Origin: Candidatus Omnitrophota bacterium
GTDB lineage: Bacteria; Omnitrophota; Gorgyraeia; 2-01-FULL-45-10
DNA: 11,853 nt
Direction of reading: 5' to 3'
Assembly: GCA_022703295.1 (NCBI GenBank)
Contig: JAKLDX010000021.1
Coordinates: 1-11,853 of the forward strand
A program made the translations under genes and the position numbers. Below, piece after piece: positions 1 to 6,894 of the stretch. The notes under the pieces are model-generated. The model was not told where the DNA came from and did no database searches. It worked only from the letters and a program-made list of their open reading frames with translations. Each line of letters begins with the position of its first letter. The stretch's first letter is position 1.

Positions 1-45
1 GCTTCATCGTCAATTATGAAAAAAATTCACGAGATAACACAATGA
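1..45 (+). CDS. Possible C-terminal end of an upstream gene
   Basis: Frame 1 is open from the window edge and stops with TGA at 43-45, giving a tail that ends MKKIHEITQ. That stop overlaps the ATG at 42-44 as ATGA, the usual form of a translationally coupled operon junction, which is the only reason to propose a gene here. The frame used by the glycosidase is also open to the edge, so this short stretch cannot settle which frame is coded. No function can be given. Confidence 0.3.
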   Translation, partial: ASSSIMKKIHEITQ

Positions 46-1646
46 TGCTGACTAAACGCGCAAGTCAACTGCTTCTTCTTTTCCTTTTAGTAGTCTGCAC
101 AGGCCTTGCTCAGGAGAATAAGGGCCTGCCCGGATATGAAAATGTAAAACGATATATTCTTTCTGAGAAACCCTGCCATACGGTGCTCTCGAACGAAGGC
201 GAATTCATAACGGTATTCAACGATAAAGTAGCCGAATGGGTAAAGGCGCCTCTAGACAAAAATGCCATGGCCCGGATACGACAGGCATTAAAGGATAGCC
301 TTTATATAAAGCTCAGTTCAAGGGGCTTTGCCCCGGCGGCGACGCGCGGCCAGGAAAAAGCGGAAGACAAGACACATTATGACGCAATCTGGGTAAGGGA
401 TAACGTGTGGGTGTATTATTCACTCCTGGAAGACCCCGGACGCCAGGATGACGCAAGGCGCCTCATCCTGGCACTTTGGGATTATTATGCTACAGACACG
501 CAGGTCAGGCGTTTCTCCGATATAATAGCGAATCCCGCCCTGGCACAGGACGAAATGGCGGTGCCCCATATACGTTTTGACGGCAGCTCATCATCCCTGG
601 ATGATGTCATGATAGACGGAAAACCGCAACACTGGAACCACAGGCAGATCGACGCGCATGGCATATTTTTTACGGCTCTGGGCGAGGCATTCTTAAAAGG
701 ATTGTTAACCCCTGACGATCTTACCGAAAGCCGGTTCAAGGTATTGGCGCTATACCCTTCGTTCCTGGAGGGCATATCTTTTTATAATTATGAAGATGCG
801 GGTTCGTGGGAAGAGATAACACGAAAAAATACCTCGAGCATAGGCCTTGCCACGCGTTCTCTTGAGGCATGGCATGATCTTTTATATAAAAATACGGGCG
901 AGCCGGCGGCGTCTTTCCGGAAAAAGTTCTTTTCTATGCTTAATGAAAAGATAAAAGGATCCTGGGCAGAGGGTAATTTAACGCATCTCATAGATAAGGG
1001 GCTCGAGACCGTCAAGCACCAGTTATTTCTCGGAGGAGAATCTCCGGATTACAGGCCCGAGGATATACACTTCAGGCGCGCCGATGCCGCGCTCATATTT
1101 TTGATACAGCCTTCTCCGCTCGATGGCCTCACCGAGGAAGAAATGAGGAAAGCGCTTCTTATAGTGGAAACGCTTAAGCGCCCTGCGGGGATACTGCGGT
1201 ATAATAATGACAGCTACCAAGGCGGAAATTTCTGGATAAAAACTTCCGGCAAGGACAGCCCGGGCCTTACGGCGGACACGTCCTCCAAAGACGCCTTTCT
1301 GGGACGGCTGAGCGGCCTTATACCCGATACGGAAGCGCAGTGGTTCTTCGACAGCTTGCTGGCGATGGCGCACTTACATCTCGCGGAAGTTACGAAAGAC
1401 CCCGGACTCCGTGAACAGGACATCTACATGGCTGCCGTGCATATTAAGCGTGCCCTGGGCCAGATCACTGGCAACGCTGTCACGGCTGACGGGAATCCTT
1501 CGCAAGCCTGGTTATTACCGGAGAGTATAAATACGGTGGTCATTGACGGGCAGAAACATTATCTGGCCTCGCCCATAGTCCCGCTGAACTGGGCCAAGGC
1601 TTCCCTGGATACAGCATTGCGTAAATACGAAAGATACGCGCACTAA
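42..1646 (+). CDS. Secreted GH15-like (six-hairpin) glycosidase
   Basis: A 534-residue protein with a Sec signal peptide: basic start, a leucine-rich core at about 9-18, and likely cleavage after GLA at residue 23. The mature part resembles the (alpha/alpha)6 barrel of glycoside hydrolase family 15 and the related phosphorylase-kinase alpha region. Visible motifs are WVRDNVW (117-123), HWNHRQIDAHG (197-207) and DAGSWEE (252-258), whose Glu pair sits where GH15 enzymes carry the general acid; RYNNDSYQGGNFW follows further on. The family hydrolyses alpha-glucosidic links, so a periplasmic or extracellular role on an alpha-glucan or surface glycan is likely, but the substrate is not readable. 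The start is uncertain between the ATGs at 42 and 45, and no strong ribosome site precedes either. Its stop overlaps that of the convergent sensor gene. Confidence 0.75.
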   Translation: MMLTKRASQLLLLFLLVVCTGLAQENKGLPGYENVKRYILSEKPCHTVLSNEGEFITVFNDKVAEWVKAPLDKNAMARIRQALKDSLYIKLSSRGFAPAATRGQEKAEDKTHYDAIWVRDNVWVYYSLLEDPGRQDDARRLILALWDYYATDTQVRRFSDIIANPALAQDEMAVPHIRFDGSSSSLDDVMIDGKPQHWNHRQIDAHGIFFTALGEAFLKGLLTPDDLTESRFKVLALYPSFLEGISFYNYEDAGSWEEITRKNTSSIGLATRSLEAWHDLLYKNTGEPAASFRKKFFSMLNEKIKGSWAEGNLTHLIDKGLETVKHQLFLGGESPDYRPEDIHFRRADAALIFLIQPSPLDGLTEEEMRKALLIVETLKRPAGILRYNNDSYQGGNFWIKTSGKDSPGLTADTSSKDAFLGRLSGLIPDTEAQWFFDSLLAMAHLHLAEVTKDPGLREQDIYMAAVHIKRALGQITGNAVTADGNPSQAWLLPESINTVVIDGQKHYLASPIVPLNWAKASLDTALRKYERYAH

Positions 1647-3160
1647 ATATTTTTATTTAGCTGCGCCCTGAGCTCCTCTATCTGCTTCTTCAGCTCCACC
1701 ATCTTCAGTTCTCTTTCTACCGCTACTTTATTAAATACTTCCAGATCATGTATTTTGCCCTGGAGGCTTGTCTCTATTTTTCTGCGCTCGGTAATATTCC
1801 TTGCCGTACCAGCGATGCCGAGCGTGTTTCCTTTCGAATCCTTAAGGATCGAACTGTTAAATTCAAACGGGATACTCCTTCTGTCCTTGGTGAGGATATC
1901 CGCCTCTACCTTTGCGGACCCGTCTATCATCACTTTGTCAACTGCCTTCATAACGCGTATCGCATCCTCTTTGGAAAAGAAATCCGATATCTTCATCGTA
2001 CTTAATTCTTTTTCGTTATAACCGGTAATACTTACAAGCGTTTTATTTCCCAGTAGATATGCCCCTTTAGTATCAAAAGCATAAAAACCGTCCGGCAGCG
2101 TATTTAACGTTTCTTCCGTGAATCTCTTCGCCTCTACTATCTCGTTCTCATCCCTGGTTATCCTGTCCTCTATGCCACCCAGATACCAGTAAAAAAATGC
2201 TATTAATATTGAACTGATACCCATACAAAGCAAAATTAACAGGATAAATAATTTCCATAATGACCTTTCCATCTGCGTCGTATCCAGCAGGACAAACATG
2301 CTCCCTATCGTGCGGCCAGACGCGTCCACCAGGGGTACGCACCCTCCTCTGTAGAAATGGCCTCCTCCTGAAAATCTGAAGATGCCCTTGGTTTTTACGC
2401 CGTAATTGGCATTGTATCCTGCTTCTATGCCCCTGGGAATTTTCGGCATGGTACCGCAGGCGACTACAAACCGTTCAAACTGGTCCCAATCACCGGGATT
2501 ACCCATAGCCTTCAGGCCTTCTTCCCATTGGGCACGGTTAATACAACTCTTTTCTACCGCCAGGATGAAATCCGAGCCGTTTATATCTTTCATCTTAGGT
2601 ATGATATGCCCGACTTCTTCCCCGAGTTCTATATATCCGAATACCTCGCCGTTTATTTCCCAGGGATAAACCTTGCGCAAGGCAAGCGTCCCAAGCTGGC
2701 CCACCTCTAACCCCTGGACGGACACCCCGCTCTTCTGCGCCGCCTTCAGGACAAAATGGCTTATCGGATCACTGTACCTGTCCGGCTTATGCATACGCAG
2801 GAAACAGGCCCCGTTTGAGTCTATAAAATAAAAGTGGGTTACTTCGTATTTGGATTTAATGTCTTTGAATATAGGTAGTGCCTGATCAAAAAGAAGCTGC
2901 CTGTCCTTGTCTATCCACGATTTTTGGAATTCTTCCTTTCTTTCGATAAGCTCCAGGAAAGCAAGAGGAAGCGTGCCGTACGACTTTATCTTGTCGTTGA
3001 ATAACTGCTCGGCGCCCAAGAGCCTGCGCTTGGCCCTGGCGTCCAGCTCGTTAGAATCGCGGACGTAAATACTGAAAACGGAAAGGCCCAAAAGGATAAG
3101 TATGGCTACAACAAAAGGTACAAGGACCAGTTGCCTTAAGCCTATTTTTGATTTTCCCAT
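1643..3160 (-). CDS. Membrane sensor: dCache-type domain, PAS, coiled coil, no output domain
   Basis: With the start at 3160 the protein has 505 residues. TM1 is at about 9-32, a periplasmic region runs from about 34 to 300, TM2 is at about 303-328, a PAS domain at about 345-462 and a coiled coil at about 463-505. FLRMHKP (120-126) and the segment GLEVGQLGTLALRKVYPWE (150-168) resemble the double-Cache type called dCache_3, which binds small ligands in sensor kinases and chemoreceptors. The PAS end GIAGTARNITERRK is canonical. The coil (ERELKMVELKKQIEEL) resembles linkers found between PAS and kinase domains, yet the protein stops there. The start was chosen because AGGAGG (3166-3171 on the minus strand) lies 5 bases before this ATG; an ATG 11 codons upstream at 3193 lacks such a site. 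Signal and partner are unknown. Confidence 0.8.
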   Translation of the reverse strand: MGKSKIGLRQLVLVPFVVAILILLGLSVFSIYVRDSNELDARAKRRLLGAEQLFNDKIKSYGTLPLAFLELIERKEEFQKSWIDKDRQLLFDQALPIFKDIKSKYEVTHFYFIDSNGACFLRMHKPDRYSDPISHFVLKAAQKSGVSVQGLEVGQLGTLALRKVYPWEINGEVFGYIELGEEVGHIIPKMKDINGSDFILAVEKSCINRAQWEEGLKAMGNPGDWDQFERFVVACGTMPKIPRGIEAGYNANYGVKTKGIFRFSGGGHFYRGGCVPLVDASGRTIGSMFVLLDTTQMERSLWKLFILLILLCMGISSILIAFFYWYLGGIEDRITRDENEIVEAKRFTEETLNTLPDGFYAFDTKGAYLLGNKTLVSITGYNEKELSTMKISDFFSKEDAIRVMKAVDKVMIDGSAKVEADILTKDRRSIPFEFNSSILKDSKGNTLGIAGTARNITERRKIETSLQGKIHDLEVFNKVAVERELKMVELKKQIEELRAQLNKNI

Positions 3161-3165
3161 TTTGT

Positions 3166-3171
3166 CCTCCT
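3166..3171 (-). promoter_or_regulatory. Shine-Dalgarno site that fixes the sensor start
   Basis: On the minus strand AGGAGG stands 5 bases before the ATG at 3160-3158. It decides against the in-frame ATG at 3193, which would begin almost at the predicted transcription start. Confidence 0.75.
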
Positions 3172-3200
3172 GACCGAATTTGAAATTTTCCATACTATAT

Positions 3201-3230
3201 ATTTTAGCATATGCGTCTTGATTATGCCAT
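3201..3230 (-). promoter_or_regulatory. Promoter of the sensor gene (extended -10)
   Basis: Read on the minus strand, TAAAAT (3206-3201) is preceded by TGC, forming an extended -10 element. An ATGGCA hexamer at 3230-3225, 18 bases upstream, matches four of six -35 positions. Transcription would begin near 3194, leaving a leader of about 35 bases before the start at 3160. It lies back to back with the promoter of the lipoprotein operon. Confidence 0.5.
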
Positions 3231-3248
3231 ATCGCAGCAATATTAAAG

Positions 3249-3277
3249 TTGATAGGTATCCCGCTAAGGAGTATAAT
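3249..3277 (+). promoter_or_regulatory. Sigma70-type promoter of the lipoprotein-ABC operon
   Basis: TTGATA at 3249-3254 and a perfect TATAAT at 3272-3277 are separated by 17 bases. Transcription would begin near 3284, about 15 bases before the ATG at 3299. This rules out the longer in-frame reading that starts at 3218, because that ATG lies upstream of the promoter. Confidence 0.7.
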
Positions 3278-3298
3278 TCAGTTTTCAGGGGACGTCAA

Positions 3299-3736
3299 AT
3301 GACAAAAGCAATAAAGCATATATACGGTATATTTTTTATCTGCGCGATATTTCTTCTGAGCTGCGGCACCGTAGAAGCCGGTGACAAAGATTATATAAAA
3401 AATATCGAGGAAATAGATGCGGAGATCGACATCGACCACCAGCAATTCCCGGCGGCAGCATACCTCTGCGTAACGCTAAAGAACAACGGTGACCGGAAGG
3501 TATCTAACCTTGCTTTCAAAATCGAATATTACGACGAGAACGACTATCCCATAAGAAAGGCTGTAATCAAGAACGCGCTAAACAGAAGCCTCCTGCCCGG
3601 GGAGACGCAAAAATACAGGATACGCCTTAAGGGCGATATCGTTAATATAGCTAACGAGCAATATCCGTATGAACGGTCAAATGAAGTTGAAAAATTCGAT
3701 ACAAACATAATAGATATAAAATTGGCAAAGAAATAA
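3299..3736 (+). CDS. Small lipoprotein of unknown function
   Basis: A 145-residue predicted lipoprotein. It has a basic N-terminus, a hydrophobic stretch (about 8-20) and the lipobox-like LLSC with Cys22 as the lipidation site. After a short linker, residues about 35-120 alternate beta-strand-like segments (YLCVTLKNNGDRKVSNLAFKIEYYD written in pieces: LCVTLKNNG, then LAFKIEYYDEN, then LLPGETQKYRIRLKGD). This pattern is typical of small immunoglobulin-like or FxLYD-type domains in secreted proteins; that assignment is by look only. The start is supported by AGGGGA (3287-3292) 6 bases upstream and by the promoter just before it. Its stop overlaps the ATPase start as TAATG, so it may be an envelope partner of the transporter. 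Substrate binding is not shown. Confidence 0.65.
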   Translation: MTKAIKHIYGIFFICAIFLLSCGTVEAGDKDYIKNIEEIDAEIDIDHQQFPAAAYLCVTLKNNGDRKVSNLAFKIEYYDENDYPIRKAVIKNALNRSLLPGETQKYRIRLKGDIVNIANEQYPYERSNEVEKFDTNIIDIKLAKK

Positions 3737-4500
3737 TGCCCGGGTCCATTGATATAATGCACAATATACTCTCGGTAAAAACACTGCGAAAAACGTACGG
3801 CGATCTTACTGCCGTTGACGGAGTATCTTTTGATATAAAAAGAGGCGAGATAGTCGGGCTTCTCGGGCCGAACGGGGCCGGAAAGACGACCACTATAAAT
3901 ATGATATTGGGCGTACTTAAACCGGATACCGGGACGATCGAGATCGAAGGGTTCAACCTTTTTTCGCGCCGCTGTGAGGCTATGGCACGGACAAATTTCG
4001 CCGCCGTATATGCTCCCCTGCCGGGCAATCTTACAATTCTGGAAAATCTGAATATATTCGGCCTGCTTTACGAAGTCGACAACATCCCCGAAAAAGTCGA
4101 TAAATTGATCCGGCAGTTCGACCTCGGGCCATTTAAGAATAAAAAGTGCGGTGTGCTTTCTTCCGGCGAACAGACGCGCGTAAGCCTTGCGAAGGCCATG
4201 CTGAATAACCCTCACCTCCTGCTGCTCGATGAACCGACCGCGTCATTAGACCCGGCCACGGCGCGGGAAATACGCGTCCGGATAAGGGAGTTCGCGACCC
4301 AGAGCACGTCCGGCATACTGTGGACTTCCCACAACATGTATGAAGTCGAGGAAGTATGCGACCGCGTACTGTTCCTGTCCCACGGGAAAATACTTCTCGA
4401 GGGAAACCCGAAGACCCTCCCCGCGGAACACGGTAAAAAGACCCTCGAGGAGATCTTTATCGCGGTAGCGCGCGAGCCACTGACGTTAGGAGCGAGCTAG
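3736..4500 (+). CDS. ABC transporter ATP-binding protein (ABC-2 exporter type)
   Basis: A 254-residue nucleotide-binding subunit that would hydrolyse ATP on the cytoplasmic face for the permease encoded next. Walker A is GPNGAGKT (44-51), the signature is LSSGEQ (141-146), Walker B is LLLLDEPT (161-168), the D-loop SLD is at 170-172 and the H-loop histidine is H199. The C-terminal part is short, as in DrrA/NodI/CcmA-like exporters. There is no glutamine between about residues 84 and 105, where the Q-loop is expected before LTILENL, so that residue is replaced. The start overlaps the lipoprotein stop by one base (TAATG), suggesting coupling; an ATG at 3757 is an alternative without a better ribosome site. 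The transported substrate cannot be told. Confidence 0.88.
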   Translation: MPGSIDIMHNILSVKTLRKTYGDLTAVDGVSFDIKRGEIVGLLGPNGAGKTTTINMILGVLKPDTGTIEIEGFNLFSRRCEAMARTNFAAVYAPLPGNLTILENLNIFGLLYEVDNIPEKVDKLIRQFDLGPFKNKKCGVLSSGEQTRVSLAKAMLNNPHLLLLDEPTASLDPATAREIRVRIREFATQSTSGILWTSHNMYEVEEVCDRVLFLSHGKILLEGNPKTLPAEHGKKTLEEIFIAVAREPLTLGAS

Positions 4501-4502
4501 CT

Positions 4503-5306
4503 ATGTCATTTAAGCGCACATTCGCGATACTGCTCCGGCAGCTTTACCTCATCAGGGGAAGCTTCTCACGCGTATTCCCCCTCTTCGCGTGGATAGGCGT
4601 GGATATGATCCTGTGGGGGTTCCTTACAAAATACCTCAACGCGATAACATCAACGGCTTTCAATTTTGTCCCGGTCCTTCTCGGGGCCGTTCTATTGTGG
4701 GATTTTTTTATCCGCATAATGCAGGGTGTGACGATGGCATTTTTTGAAGACGTGTGGAGCCGCAATTTCCTGAATATATTCTCCACGCCGTTGACGATAA
4801 GGGAATATGTGCTCGGCCTGGTGCTCTCAAGCATAACTACAAGCATAGTCGGGGTCGCCGTAATGGTATTGATCGCCACCATATTCTTCAAATTATCACT
4901 TTTAGTGTACGGCATTATGATCATACCATTCCTCATCGTGCTCTTCCTTTTCGGCATAGCGCTGGGCATTTTCGGCAGCGCGCTGGTATTGCGTTTCGGA
5001 CCTGCCTCAGAGTGGTTCATCTGGCCCATACCCGCGCTGATCTCTCCGTTTGCCGGGGTGCTCTACCCAGTTGCGACGCTTCCTGGCTGGATGCAGTTCA
5101 TTTCGCATTTCCTGCCCCCATCATATGTTTTTGAAGGCCTCAGGGCAATAGTCGCAGGCAAAGGGGTGCACATATCCTACCTCGTGTGGGGCGGCTGCCT
5201 TGCTGTAGGGTATATCTTATTGTCATATATGTTCTTTATCGGGATTTACAGGCATGCATTAAGTACCGGATTGATCGCCCGCTACAGCGCAGAAACCCTG
5301 GCATGA
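4503..5306 (+). CDS. ABC-2 type transporter permease
   Basis: A 267-residue integral membrane protein with about six hydrophobic spans (roughly 25-42, 55-75, 105-130, 135-163, 170-190 and 225-248), the usual size and layout of the ABC-2 permease family. The segment around 183-215 (FAGVLYPVATLPGW, then FLPPSYVFEGLR) is characteristic of that family. It starts two bases after the ATPase stop, with AGGAG (4488-4492) 10 bases upstream, so the two subunits are certainly co-expressed and would form the exporter. Members move drugs, lipids, polysaccharides or peptides. The sugar genes around it make a glycan or lipid cargo possible, but that is only context. Confidence 0.87.
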   Translation: MSFKRTFAILLRQLYLIRGSFSRVFPLFAWIGVDMILWGFLTKYLNAITSTAFNFVPVLLGAVLLWDFFIRIMQGVTMAFFEDVWSRNFLNIFSTPLTIREYVLGLVLSSITTSIVGVAVMVLIATIFFKLSLLVYGIMIIPFLIVLFLFGIALGIFGSALVLRFGPASEWFIWPIPALISPFAGVLYPVATLPGWMQFISHFLPPSYVFEGLRAIVAGKGVHISYLVWGGCLAVGYILLSYMFFIGIYRHALSTGLIARYSAETLA

Positions 5307-5336
5307 AAAACCCCGCACCGAAAGGCACGGGGCTTT
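5306..5336 (-). terminator. Rho-independent terminator of the methyltransferase operon
   Basis: On the minus strand the arms CCCCGUGCC and GGUGCGGGG pair over 9 positions, two of them G-U wobbles, around a UUUC loop, and are followed at once by five U. On the plus strand the two wobble pairs become C-A mismatches and the downstream T tract is short, so the element should work mainly for the minus-strand genes. It sits between the permease stop (5304-5306) and the methyltransferase stop (5356). Confidence 0.75.
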
Positions 5337-5355
5337 GCAAAACTAGCGGGATGTT

Positions 5356-5865
5356 TTATTGTTTTTTCCGGAAAATGGTTAAGCGGGCAACCGAGCCTAC
5401 AAGATCTACCCTCGGATCATATATCAGTTCGTCGGCGCATTTTGACGGTCCTTCCCAGTAAGGCTCTCCGCCGCGGTTCATCGTAGAGTCGTGAAATGAA
5501 ACCAGCCCGCCCGGGGCCAATTTAGGAAACCAATCTTCAAAATCTTTCCTGACATCCTCGTAAATGTGGCTGCCGTCAATGAGCAGGTAATCGAACGCCT
5601 TGTCCCAATTCTTAATCACGTTATAACTAAAATCTTTGATAAAATAAAAATTTTTCAGCCCCTGCATATTCTTCGCGATATTTTCTTCCGAACCGATCAA
5701 ATCGGGATTCATCGAATCCGGTATCAGCGGGTCTATCCCGTAGACGGGGATCGCGGGATTGGCCTGGGCCAGGATCTTTGTGGTATCCCCATTCAGGATC
5801 CCTATCTCCACAACTCCCATCTTGCAATTCCTTACGATCTCAGAATGCTTTTCGAGCTCAACCAA
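5356..5865 (-). CDS. Class I SAM-dependent methyltransferase (Methyltransf_24-like)
   Basis: From a TTG at 5865 the protein has 169 residues. VVEIGILNGDTT (18-29) is the SAM-binding glycine-rich loop, YGIDP (42-46) ends strand 2, and DYLLIDGSHIYEDVRKDFEDW (92-112, cut here as DYLLIDGSH and IYEDVRKDF) with LAPGGLVSFHD (116-126) is the conserved core of the family often found in surface-glycan clusters. A methyl transfer to a sugar or other small molecule is likely; the acceptor is unknown. The TTG has no ribosome site. The frame stays open upstream to 5949 and encodes a plausible N-terminus containing KFGEKFWARRYKTDRDAYL, so the true gene is probably about 28 codons longer (see finding). It is the second gene of a two-gene unit ended by a terminator. 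Confidence 0.75.
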   Translation of the reverse strand: MVELEKHSEIVRNCKMGVVEIGILNGDTTKILAQANPAIPVYGIDPLIPDSMNPDLIGSEENIAKNMQGLKNFYFIKDFSYNVIKNWDKAFDYLLIDGSHIYEDVRKDFEDWFPKLAPGGLVSFHDSTMNRGGEPYWEGPSKCADELIYDPRVDLVGSVARLTIFRKKQ

Positions 5866-5960
5866 ATAGGCGTCCCGATCAGTCTTATAACGTCGCGCCC
5901 AAAATTTTTCACCGAATTTTATTTTTATGAATATTTTTTTTAAAATCAGTCATGCCTCCT
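5866..5960 (-). other. Likely missing N-terminal part of the methyltransferase, with SD and CTG
   Basis: The methyltransferase frame has no stop between 5865 and the CTG at 5949-5947, and the translated segment has protein-like character. AGGAGG (5960-5955 on the minus strand) lies 5 bases before that CTG, and CTG overlaps the TGA of the upstream gene as CTGA. An ATG at 5953-5951 lies one frame off, only one base after the AGGAGG. It would join the methyltransferase frame if the run of eight A (reading from about 5941 down) had one A fewer. Confidence 0.5.
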
Positions 5961-6722
5961 GTGGTGATCGAATAACGTGGTATACGGACTGTTAATATAG
6001 GGTTCGTCACTATACGGGCACTGTATGAATTCTCCCTTCACTCTAAACTCCTGCATTTTAATATAATTCCCCCACTGGGACGGATCTCTAAAAATCTCCT
6101 GTTGATATTTTATAGCTAAGAGAGAGAGGACGGACTGATCGTGCCGATGGTCTTTGAACTCCGGAAAATTCGGCTTTCCGCAAATATTCGGGATATCGGC
6201 CAGCACATTGGGGTTCTGACAATAGCGCAGCCATTCGCGGACAAAGTCAATATTCTTGTCATTTTTAATAAAACACTGAAATGCGCCGTTGGTCTGTTGC
6301 CCGCTCCAATATTTTTCTTCATCACAATCCATCAACACAAAACAATCTCTTCTGGTCCATGTTTTATTGATCTGACTTGGGCAGATGAATAACATGGCCC
6401 CTTTTTCAAAACTGATATCAGATAAGGGCGAAAGATCGGCTATTACTTCTATCCCTGAGTCTGCATAAATCAGAAAGTCGCCATGTTTTATATTATTCAA
6501 TGTCTCTAAGATTATATAAGGTTTCCATAACCACAAACCGGAGCCTCGTTTTTGGTCTAATATTTTTTTATTTTCTTTATAAAATGAGGTGTTTTTTATG
6601 CTCCATGCGAAATATGATATAGTTTTATCGATCCCGAATTTCTTAGCGGACTTATTAAGCCTCCACTGGCTTCTGAGAAATCCGAGCGTAGCAAAATTCA
6701 CTAAATATTTTTGTGCGGCCAT
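5946..6722 (-). CDS. Glycosyltransferase-like protein of surface-polysaccharide type
   Basis: A 258-residue soluble protein. It begins with a beta-strand-like KYLVNFAT and the segment RLNKSAKKFGID, followed by GSGLWLWKPYIILE (60-73), GDFLIYADSG (81-90), YWSGQQTNGAFQCFIKN (138-154) and RHDQSVLSLLAIKY (193-206). This set resembles a family met in capsule and LPS gene clusters and looks like a GT-A nucleotide-sugar transferase; YADSG would take the place of the metal-binding DxD motif and DQS the usual downstream Asp. Activity is inferred, not shown. The start has no strong ribosome site, but the KYLVNFAT start and the promoter support it. Its coding DNA is visibly more AT-rich than the flanking operons, which could mean transfer. 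Its end carries the AGGAGG that probably serves the methyltransferase. Confidence 0.65.
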   Translation of the reverse strand: MAAQKYLVNFATLGFLRSQWRLNKSAKKFGIDKTISYFAWSIKNTSFYKENKKILDQKRGSGLWLWKPYIILETLNNIKHGDFLIYADSGIEVIADLSPLSDISFEKGAMLFICPSQINKTWTRRDCFVLMDCDEEKYWSGQQTNGAFQCFIKNDKNIDFVREWLRYCQNPNVLADIPNICGKPNFPEFKDHRHDQSVLSLLAIKYQQEIFRDPSQWGNYIKMQEFRVKGEFIQCPYSDEPYINSPYTTLFDHHRRHD

Positions 6723-6761
6723 ATTGGCTTGCCCATTATTTATATTAGGAGATTCATAATT

Positions 6762-6789
6762 AGTATATCATTTTTTTTGACGTAGGCAA
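6762..6789 (-). promoter_or_regulatory. Promoter of the glycosyltransferase-methyltransferase unit
   Basis: On the minus strand TATACT (6767-6762) is preceded by TGA, an extended -10, with TTGCCT (6789-6784) 16 bases upstream as -35. Transcription would begin near 6755, about 30 bases before the ATG at 6722. Confidence 0.6.
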
Positions 6790-6863
6790 GATACCGTGAA
6801 ATATAGTTTTGAAAATCCAAAATGAACAATCGGAATTTTTTTCTTTCTTTTCTCCGGTATAAA

Positions 6864-6872
6864 TGTTAAAAT
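6864..6872 (+). promoter_or_regulatory. Possible extended -10 promoter of the sialidase-fold gene
   Basis: TGTTAAAAT is an extended -10 element about 22 bases before the ATG at 6895, with no good -35. It matches the TGCTAAAAT found before the sensor gene. The rest of the 172-base divergent intergenic region (6723-6894) is AT-rich and shows no other clear element. Confidence 0.35.
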
Positions 6873-6894
6873 CATTACCTAAAATAAGGTGCAC

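Noticed and set aside
1643..1660. AT-rich inverted repeat as a terminator
   Set aside because: Only six A/T-rich pairs, inside coding sequence of the sensor gene; too weak to call.
3218..3298. 27-codon N-terminal extension of the lipoprotein
   Set aside because: It begins upstream of a TTGATA-17-TATAAT promoter and precedes a proper signal peptide; the ATG at 3299 has a ribosome site.
3544..4215. Long minus-strand open frame (223 codons)
   Set aside because: It lies wholly antisense to the lipoprotein and the Walker A to Walker B part of the ABC ATPase, and its translation has no recognisable domain.
4544..5134. Minus- and plus-strand open frames inside the permease gene
   Set aside because: They are out-of-frame readings of a clear ABC-2 permease.
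5910..5953. 14-codon open frame from the ATG at 5953 as its own gene
   Set aside because: One base between AGGAGG and ATG is too close for normal initiation and the frame stops after 14 codons; it matters only as a possible shifted start of the methyltransferase.
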